A stretch of DNA of 48,151 nt, from NCBI GenBank assembly GCA_019694685.1, contig JAIBBM010000032.1, positions 1 to 48,151 on the forward strand, read 5' to 3'. Below, piece after piece: positions 42,227 through 48,151 of the stretch. Within the stretch, counting starts at the first letter, position 1, and the number at the start of each line of letters is the position of its first letter. The position numbers and the translations under genes are program-made. Source of the stretch: Leptospirales bacterium (lineage in GTDB: Bacteria; Spirochaetota; Leptospiria; Leptospirales; Leptonemataceae). The notes under the pieces are model-generated. The model was not told the DNA's origin, did no database searches, and worked only from the letters and a program-made list of their open reading frames with translations.

Positions 42227-45200
42227 TTAACGCGGAGACTGAATCTCATGGTGCGCCTTGAGAGCCGCCGCACTGGCCGGATCCAGGCTGAGTGCCAGGT
42301 CTACCATTGCTCTTGCGCGCGGGATGTTGTTCATTTCCAGGTAAATCTGAGCGAGGAGTGTTAGAACTTCCGGCCTTTTTGGTTCGCGCAGTTTCAGACT
42401 TTCTGCAAGATCCGCAGATCGTGCGAGTTCTCCTGCAAGCTTGTGACAGATGGCCGCCAGGTAGAGTATCTCCGATTCAGCGGGACGAAGATAAATATAA
42501 TCGTCTGCGTAGTCGGATGCCTTGCGGAAGTCTCTTTTGTTGTAGCAAACTTTTATCAATTCTTTGAGCGCTTCCGTATCTGTGTTATCCAGCTTTACCG
42601 CTTCTTCCAGGGCGATTTGCGCTTCGTCCAGGTTGTCCTGGATGAGGAAGGTTCTGGCTTTCGAAACGAATTCCATTGCCTTTTCAGAACTCGTGCGTGT
42701 TTGCTTCGCAGTCTCCAGATAGCCAATTCGCACGAGAGAAAAGTCGTCCGTTAATTCACCCACCGTTTTGATTGAATCGTAGATTTTTCTCAGTTCCCCT
42801 TTTCCCGCTTCCACGTGTTTCAAGAAAGCATGTTCGTCTTCACTGATGACTCTTTCTCCGTCCTCTTTCGTGTTGAGCAGTAGGTCGTCTCTTCCGTCTG
42901 AGCCAGCAATCAGAATGTCCCCCGGTTGGAGTTGAAACGTCTGGATAGACATTCCCCCTTCGAGTCCTTGCGTGCCCAGTTTCCGGAATGTGAGCTCTTC
43001 CTCGATGAATTGCGCGCGTCCATTTCTGTACAGCACGGTCCATGGATGTTCCGCATTTACGTAGTACATAAGACCTGTCATTTCGTCCACGAGACCCAGC
43101 ACGAGAGAGATGAGCATGCTTCCTTCAAAACTTTCGAAAACTTTGTGAAGCTCAATGAATGCATTCTTTACCCATTTTTCCGGGTATTGTCTGGCCTCCG
43201 AGAGTTTCGTGCGCTCAATGATTGATTCGAAAACAGAACCAAGAACCAGCGCCCCGCCTGCTCCCTGGATGGATTTGCCCATTGCATCTGCGTTCAGGAA
43301 GATGGTATACGGCTTGTCCATGAGTTTGACGTTATCCGACATGCATATGTCTCCGCCGATCTCTTCTCCCCATTTTCTAAACTGAAATTTCTTCTTTTGT
43401 TCTATAAAGAAATCCACATGAACATTCTGGCTTCTGGCGCGATTGGTGGATAAAGGCTTAATCAATAGCGAAGTCAGAAAATAGTCTCCGTCCTGCTGTT
43501 CTTTTAGTTTCTGAACTTCTGTTAAAGTTTCGCGCAGCTCCTTGGTTCGCTCCTCTACTTTTGCTTCGAGGCCAACAGCGTACTCCTCCAGTCTGGCGCG
43601 TGCTTCTCGAATAGAGGCAACCATGCCGTTAAACGATCTTGATAGGAATCCGATTTCATCCCCGACTTTGATGGGCACCTGCACAGACATGTCGCCTGCA
43701 TTTACTTTTTCTACGCCGCCAAGCAAGACGTTGAGGGGATTGACCAGTGCGCCCAGGAAGAATAGACGAAACCCAAAAAGAACAATCAGCATGACCGCTA
43801 TCAGGATTCCAGTCATGATCAATGCGGGCGGGTTGATAAAGCTGCGATACATTCTATAGGAGTAGGCGACTTCGAACATCTGGTCATGTTCCAGGTCCGC
43901 CTTCAGGTAAGATACGAACTGATCCGCTTCTGGATCCAATGAGTCTTTGTTCTTGCGGTAGAGGCGTACGCCCGCTCTTTCCGCGGGGCGAAGGAATACG
44001 AGCACCTCCCCCTTGAGTTGTTGCCCTGTCAGGTCCTGGTGCTTGTTTGCGAAATCGAGCATTGCTTTTCCGAACGGCGCGAACCACAGTGGTTGCTCGG
44101 CTATGAACGCAGGAAGTTTGTTTCTAAAAGCAGCGTCCGGAATTTGTGAGATTTTGTTGTAGCGAAAAAGAATTTTACGTTTGAGAGAATGAACGCGATC
44201 CAGGACTGCGATTGCGGGCGACTTTTCGGTTTCTTTGAGTGCGTTTGCTTCGGAGAGTATGAGGCCTTTGTATCCTTCAAATCCCGGATGCGATTTTTCG
44301 AGGAGTCTGGTCACGTCCGTTTTGAATTCGACCGGATTAGAAGAGGGGAGAGCAGCGATTCTTTCTAGAATGGATGCGTTTGCGATTTCAATTTTGTAGA
44401 AGTCCAGGTCCACTGCCGGGACGCTTCCGAACGCAGGTTTTTCTTTTGCGTCCTTCATGGACCATACCATGGCATATCTGAAATCCGCTGCCCTGTAAGG
44501 AGTGGCGAGCATCAGGGCTGCGTCCTTACGATGCAGTTCGTCGTAAGTTTCCTCTTTATCAGAGAGCACGAAGTAATTCAAACCCTGGAATACTGTGAGA
44601 AATGTGATGATGCTGATAGAAATGATCTTGGCCATGAATGTGGTTCTATCTCTGGTCGTGTTCAAGAACACGGTCATCACTCCAAAGAATCCAAGTACGT
44701 TACACGCTACGATGACTGTCTGGTGCGTGCCGCGATCCAGTGCTCCGTCGCGGCTGAGTATGTTTGTAACAGAGGGCGGAATGGTTGCGATGATGAAGAA
44801 CGCAAGAAAGTACAGGATGACCTTTCTGTCCTGGTCTTTGGCGATCACTGCGCGAAATACGGCGATGATGATATAGTAAACTACATAAAGGATTATGAAA
44901 ACTCCGACCAATCGACTTATTTCTTCTGCATCGAAGTCAAAATAGTGCCCGTCAAAGTTGTAGACTTTGCCGGCGTGGAAAGTCCTTGCAACAAAGAGGA
45001 CCGTTACTCCCAGAGCCACGATGCATTGAACGAAGAATGAGACTTTTGCGAAGCGCGGATGCGTATTGGAAGGCATGTGAAAGAAGAATTGGGCCAGGAA
45101 TGTAAAAGTAAGTAGTACAAAGGGAACCGTGAACCATCTGTGATAGGCGCCGGCCGGATGAAAAAGGACGGACGCCGGAAAGTACGGAAGCATAAAAAGG

Positions 45201-45346
45201 CAATAGACGATGGCGAAAGAAGCAAGCCACCACGTGGATTCCCCTTTGTCGCGGATGCGAATGAGGAGGAGCGCGATGAACATTACGAAGAGGAGCGGAA
45301 TGAGCGCTCCAATCGAGAAGAAGTTCAGGAACAGATTGCCCGACAT
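42227..45346 (-). CDS. 7TM sensor with HAMP, SpoIIE-like PP2C and TPR domains
   Basis: This 1039-residue membrane regulator has about seven N-terminal helices (1-270), an extracytoplasmic helical region (about 275-485), another membrane segment (about 490-520) and a HAMP domain (PLNVLLGGVEKVNAGDMSVQV). A coiled coil (EYAVGLEAKVEERTKELRE) leads to a PP2C-like domain with IGGDIC, NADAMGKSIQGAGGALVLG and a final DDFSLVRIGYL. TPR repeats follow (about 880-1035). The PP2C-TPR half is a close paralogue of that in the 12203 protein, but the sensor half is different. It probably dephosphorylates an anti-sigma antagonist in response to an envelope signal (inferred). The TPR lipoprotein gene follows 53 bp downstream. 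Confidence 0.9.
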   Translation of the reverse strand: MSGNLFLNFFSIGALIPLLFVMFIALLLIRIRDKGESTWWLASFAIVYCLFMLPYFPASVLFHPAGAYHRWFTVPFVLLTFTFLAQFFFHMPSNTHPRFAKVSFFVQCIVALGVTVLFVARTFHAGKVYNFDGHYFDFDAEEISRLVGVFIILYVVYYIIIAVFRAVIAKDQDRKVILYFLAFFIIATIPPSVTNILSRDGALDRGTHQTVIVACNVLGFFGVMTVFLNTTRDRTTFMAKIISISIITFLTVFQGLNYFVLSDKEETYDELHRKDAALMLATPYRAADFRYAMVWSMKDAKEKPAFGSVPAVDLDFYKIEIANASILERIAALPSSNPVEFKTDVTRLLEKSHPGFEGYKGLILSEANALKETEKSPAIAVLDRVHSLKRKILFRYNKISQIPDAAFRNKLPAFIAEQPLWFAPFGKAMLDFANKHQDLTGQQLKGEVLVFLRPAERAGVRLYRKNKDSLDPEADQFVSYLKADLEHDQMFEVAYSYRMYRSFINPPALIMTGILIAVMLIVLFGFRLFFLGALVNPLNVLLGGVEKVNAGDMSVQVPIKVGDEIGFLSRSFNGMVASIREARARLEEYAVGLEAKVEERTKELRETLTEVQKLKEQQDGDYFLTSLLIKPLSTNRARSQNVHVDFFIEQKKKFQFRKWGEEIGGDICMSDNVKLMDKPYTIFLNADAMGKSIQGAGGALVLGSVFESIIERTKLSEARQYPEKWVKNAFIELHKVFESFEGSMLISLVLGLVDEMTGLMYYVNAEHPWTVLYRNGRAQFIEEELTFRKLGTQGLEGGMSIQTFQLQPGDILIAGSDGRDDLLLNTKEDGERVISEDEHAFLKHVEAGKGELRKIYDSIKTVGELTDDFSLVRIGYLETAKQTRTSSEKAMEFVSKARTFLIQDNLDEAQIALEEAVKLDNTDTEALKELIKVCYNKRDFRKASDYADDYIYLRPAESEILYLAAICHKLAGELARSADLAESLKLREPKRPEVLTLLAQIYLEMNNIPRARAMVDLALSLDPASAAALKAHHEIQSPR

Positions 45347-45410
45347 TGCACTAGTGTGCGCCGGGCATCCTCACATTGTCAAACTAAACGAATTTATTTC
45401 GCGCGATCTG

Positions 45411-45887
45411 TTACGATTTTCGCAGGCTTCGCACTTGCAGAACGGATCCAACTACGAAGAGCACGAAGAGAACTCCGAGAATCGTCTTGAGCGCTGGATC
45501 TTCCGGGCCATTCATCAATGGCGAACCCAGAGGAAGGCGAGTTGTTGCTTCTGAAACGCCTGGAATCCAGTGGAAAAGAAATGTGGCTGAATAGGATACA
45601 GTTTCCACTGCCTTTGATACGCCGCCAAACATGCCTCTGCCGGCGGCCGTTGCTACACCGAGCACGACGAGAGTGAGTATGGCGAGTACGTGACCCTTTC
45701 CAAAGCCCCCATGCTGGTAGATGGCAAGAGCAGTGATGCATGCGACGATAGTTGCAAATACATAGATCTTACCTGCCAGGCCGGCGGGTGAAATTCTTCC
45801 TTCCCGGATGAGAAGGAAAGCGCCAGTTCCGACTGCGATCAGCGCAATCAGTGTGTGAACGATTCCGAGTTGAGTCAGGCCAAACAT
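45411..45887 (-). CDS. DUF2306-like small membrane protein
   Basis: The 158-residue protein has four to five hydrophobic helices. The order of features, VHTLIALIAVGTGAFLL then a short loop, AGKIYVFATIVACITALAI and GGFGKGHVLAILTLV, matches the DUF2306 type: paired His near helices 1 and 3, with an aromatic strip between. The function of that family is unknown. A strong AAGGAGG (plus 45891-45898) precedes ATG 45887. It lies downstream of the acyl-CoA synthetase gene on the same strand (60-bp gap), so co-transcription is possible. The C-terminal part ends in a basic RSLRKS. Confidence 0.65.
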   Translation of the reverse strand: MFGLTQLGIVHTLIALIAVGTGAFLLIREGRISPAGLAGKIYVFATIVACITALAIYQHGGFGKGHVLAILTLVVLGVATAAGRGMFGGVSKAVETVSYSATFLFHWIPGVSEATTRLPLGSPLMNGPEDPALKTILGVLFVLFVVGSVLQVRSLRKS

Positions 45888-45947
45888 AGATCCTCCTTCT
45901 ATTCCAAACGGTCTATTTTTGAACGGAACTATTGTACTTCGAGCGGA

Positions 45948-47861
45948 CTACTTATACATCGAATTGATTTCTTTCTTATACTTCTCCGTGATCACATGAC
46001 GTTTCAGTTTGAAGAGGTTGGTCATCTCATCGCCCACTTCAAATGGCTTGGTTATGAATCTGAAGTCCTGCACTCTTTCAAAGCTCTTGAAGCCCTGGTC
46101 GGCGGATACGATTCGTTTGATTTCAGCAGTGATGACTTTGCCTGCCTCTTCATTGGAAGCGAGTTCGGACAGTGTTTTTGCTTTCAGGCCGCCACGTGCG
46201 AAACCGTCGAGGGAAGGAACTACGAGGACCGCCAGGAATTTTTGATCCTGACCTACGACCATGCACTGATCAATGTACTGGGATTCCACAAGTTTGTTTT
46301 CGATTGGGACGGGCTCTACGTTTTCTCCGCCGATCAGCACAACTGTGTCTTTGGATCGACCCATAATCTTGACACAATCGTTGAACGTGATCATTCCAAT
46401 ATCACCTGTGTTCATCCATCCATCGCGCAGAACTCGTTTGGTTGCCTCAGGATTCTTGAAATAGCCTGCCATGACCTGCGGGCCCTTCGCGTGAATTTCT
46501 CCTTTGAGTCCACGGCCATCCGCGCGATTCTTTGGATTTGGAAACAGCACGTCTCCCGAGTTCAAGTCAATGATGCGAATTTCTGTTTGAGGGAACACAG
46601 GACCAACCGTTCCAATGACTCTTTTTTCGAAATTGCGCACCGCCAGTACGGGAGCTGTTTCCGTCATCCCATAACCTTCGAGTACTGGAATTCCAATATA
46701 GTTGAAGAATTCATCCACATGCAATGGAAGAGCACCACCACCGGATACAGTTCCTTTGATGTGGCCTCCTGTGGCCGTTCTCATCTTTTTTAGTACGATC
46801 ATATCCAGCAAAAAGTATGGTACCGCAAAGACAACTGCTCGCAGTGCGTGACCAATTCCTGTGATCGCAGATACGGCAGGGTTTCTACCTTCCATATCCA
46901 GTTTCTTGCCAGTGATGAAAAATAAAGATCCCTGGAACATGCGCGAACAGAAATAAGCCGCTCTAAACATTCCTCTTTTTACAGGGCTTGCGGATTTTAC
47001 CCCGTCCATGATCTTCAAATAGATGCTTTCCCAGAGTCTGGGCGCAGAACCCATGAAGGTTGGTTTCACAAGCTTGATGTCCTCTCCCAGGCTGCGAACG
47101 TTTGTATAGTACGTGCAGCAGCCGCGAGAGATGGCGAGCATCTCGAATCCTCGTTCGAAGATGTGCCATACGGGAAGAATGGAGAGAATTCGATCATGAT
47201 CGTTTAACGGCACGATTTCATGTTTGAACTGAGAGCAAATGTTCGCGTGAGTCAGCATCACTCCCTTGGGTGCCCCTGTAGTTCCCGAAGTGTAGATCAA
47301 AGTGAAAAGATCGTCTGGTTTGATACCTGCGATTCTTTCTTCCGCTTTCTTGTTCCCTCTGGCTCGCATGGCGCGCCCTTTGTCGATTAGATCGTACATG
47401 CTCAGTACATTCTTTGGTGCCTTCGCACTCTTTTCCATGAGGATGATGTGTTTGATTTTGGAGAGCTTACGCTTGTTCTTGTCCAGTTTCTTAAGCATTT
47501 CAAGATGTTCCACAAATACAACCTTCGCCTCTGAGTGTGGAAGGATGTACTGGATATCCATGTCTGTGACATCTGTGCCGCGAGGAACGTCTGCTGCCCC
47601 GCAAAGTTGAATTCCGTAGTCCGCGATGATCCATTCGAGTCTATTGTCCGCCAGGAGGGCAACGTGATCTCGGGCTTTTACGCCAAGGTCAATGAGTGCC
47701 GTAGCCAGATCCAGGCCGGTTTCGTATAACTCCTGAAAGGTGATGCTCTGCCAGTCCGTAGTTCCTTTGACGCGCGTTGCGAAAGCTGGTCTTTGCGCAA
47801 AGAGCCTTGCTGCTCTTGCGTACATGTCTGGTATATGTTTTGTGATGAGAAGTTCGGACAT
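45948..47861 (-). CDS. Long-chain fatty acid-CoA ligase (AMP-forming), FadD15-like
   Basis: This 637-residue acyl-CoA synthetase shows the P-loop YTSGTTGAPKGVML (about 193-206), YGMTETAPV near 400 and the hinge region GRSKDTVVLIGGENVEP near 510. A hydrophobic patch (about 338-362, HALRAVVFAVPYFLL) suggests membrane contact. It converts free fatty acids to acyl-CoA for lipid synthesis or beta-oxidation; spirochaetes of this family rely on host or environmental fatty acids (established for Leptospira). It is a paralogue of the enzyme at 1031-2944, similar along the whole length. No Shine-Dalgarno sequence stands out before ATG 47861. A DUF2306-like gene follows, and the fliL-like gene ends 69 bp upstream on the same strand. 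Confidence 0.93.
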   Translation of the reverse strand: MSELLITKHIPDMYARAARLFAQRPAFATRVKGTTDWQSITFQELYETGLDLATALIDLGVKARDHVALLADNRLEWIIADYGIQLCGAADVPRGTDVTDMDIQYILPHSEAKVVFVEHLEMLKKLDKNKRKLSKIKHIILMEKSAKAPKNVLSMYDLIDKGRAMRARGNKKAEERIAGIKPDDLFTLIYTSGTTGAPKGVMLTHANICSQFKHEIVPLNDHDRILSILPVWHIFERGFEMLAISRGCCTYYTNVRSLGEDIKLVKPTFMGSAPRLWESIYLKIMDGVKSASPVKRGMFRAAYFCSRMFQGSLFFITGKKLDMEGRNPAVSAITGIGHALRAVVFAVPYFLLDMIVLKKMRTATGGHIKGTVSGGGALPLHVDEFFNYIGIPVLEGYGMTETAPVLAVRNFEKRVIGTVGPVFPQTEIRIIDLNSGDVLFPNPKNRADGRGLKGEIHAKGPQVMAGYFKNPEATKRVLRDGWMNTGDIGMITFNDCVKIMGRSKDTVVLIGGENVEPVPIENKLVESQYIDQCMVVGQDQKFLAVLVVPSLDGFARGGLKAKTLSELASNEEAGKVITAEIKRIVSADQGFKSFERVQDFRFITKPFEVGDEMTNLFKLKRHVITEKYKKEINSMYK

Positions 47862-47930
47862 TGATGGTTGCCTCAGGTGCGTAAAGGACGTCCGGGGGCA
47901 AAGACTGCAATCAAAAACGCAGTCGAATCA

Positions 47931-48151
47931 TCAATCCAGGGTAAATTCGTTAAAGTATACTTCCTCGATTCCGCCTCCTACAACGTGGTTGAAGCTCGCT
48001 CTGAGTTCCTCCCTTAGATCGAGTTGCTGCTGGACGCTGGTTATGTCTGCCTTGCGCTTTCCGGACAGAACCAGATTGGCGATGTTGCGAAGAACGTCTT
48101 TGCGCTCGTTGATTTGCCCTTCCGCCGGACTCCCTTTTTCAAATCCAAGCG
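47931..48151 (-). CDS. fliL: FliL-like flagellar basal body-associated protein (partial, C-terminus)
   Basis: The frame on the minus strand is open from the right edge to a TGA at 47931-47933, giving the last 73 codons. The tail INERKDVLRNIANLVLSGK, followed by QLDLREELRASFN and then GGGIEEVYFNEFTLD, has the C-terminal pattern of FliL: a helix with ERxxxLRxxI, then LRxEL-x-N and a final strand VYFTEF. FliL surrounds the stator next to the flagellar motor. The N-terminal membrane anchor lies outside the window. The name is given with moderate confidence because only the C-terminus is seen. The acyl-CoA synthetase gene follows 69 bp later. Confidence 0.72.
   Translation of the reverse strand, partial: LGFEKGSPAEGQINERKDVLRNIANLVLSGKRKADITSVQQQLDLREELRASFNHVVGGGIEEVYFNEFTLD

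Noticed and set aside
45855..46793. Plus-strand open frame (312 codons) opposite the acyl-CoA synthetase
   Set aside because: Shadow frame; the ligase motifs are on the minus strand.
1..48151. CRISPR arrays, insertion sequences, prophage, rRNA and tRNA genes
   Set aside because: I saw no regularly spaced repeats, transposase or integrase motifs, phage structural genes or tRNA-like cloverleaf sequences on either strand.

Overview
This 48 kb window looks like the chromosome of a spirochaete of the Leptospiraceae type. The GC content is moderate (near 50% by eye), which fits Leptonema or Turneriella better than Leptospira itself; this is an inference from gene content, because no rRNA or tRNA is present. 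The supporting signs are a flgK-flgL-fliW-csrA unit, a FliL-like C-terminus at the right edge, many short signal peptides ending in a relaxed spirochaetal lipobox Cys, 7TM-DISM-type receptors fused to SpoIIE phosphatases, and long-chain acyl-CoA synthetases of the membrane-associated FadD15-like type.

Layout. 1-3849: a membrane PAS sensor with an RsbW-like ATPase domain (cut by the left edge), an acyl-CoA synthetase, and a receiver-RsbW-like protein. 3826-6013: pdxH and purF, divergent. 6010-9192: a 1060-residue receptor histidine kinase-receiver-PP2C hybrid. 9192-12018: a CrtC/AttH-like protein, an MFS permease and a Cys-rich secreted protein. 12203-14692: a second DISM-type receptor with PP2C and TPR. 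14689-17037: a redox cluster made of a PuuD-like membrane protein, a separate c-type cytochrome, two small proteins and a divergent HiPIP. 17123-20140: a class III adenylate cyclase with SRPBCC and zinc-ribbon regions, and a secreted beta-propeller. 20233-24512: the flagellar hook-junction unit with fliW-csrA and a small secreted protein. 24517-27271: lipoproteins, a GC-rich structured non-coding block, and a decayed polymorphic-toxin tail beside an intact small gene that may be its orphan immunity gene. 27272-31377, minus strand: GAF-PP2C-TPR, STAS, CBS, crotonase and fatty-acid-hydroxylase genes in a tight operon. 31437-38038: amt, ridA-like, two anchored unknowns, a DEAD-box helicase, an SDR and a membrane protein. 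38040-45346, minus strand: 7TM-HAMP-PP2C-TPR, TPR lipoprotein and ABC exporter. 45411-48151: a DUF2306-like membrane protein, a second acyl-CoA synthetase and the fliL end.

How the genes may work together. The dominant theme is partner-switching signalling. The window holds four SpoIIE-type phosphatases with four different sensor front ends, one STAS antagonist and two RsbW-like ATPases (one membrane-bound, one driven by a receiver domain). Lipid activation (two acyl-CoA synthetases, a crotonase and a hydroxylase) is interleaved with these regulators. I see no insertion sequence, prophage, CRISPR array, rRNA or tRNA. The most novel-looking parts are the split PuuD/cytochrome/HiPIP redox cluster, the receptor-PP2C-TPR paralogues with a non-canonical phosphatase motif, and the toxin relic with its structured GC-rich neighbour.
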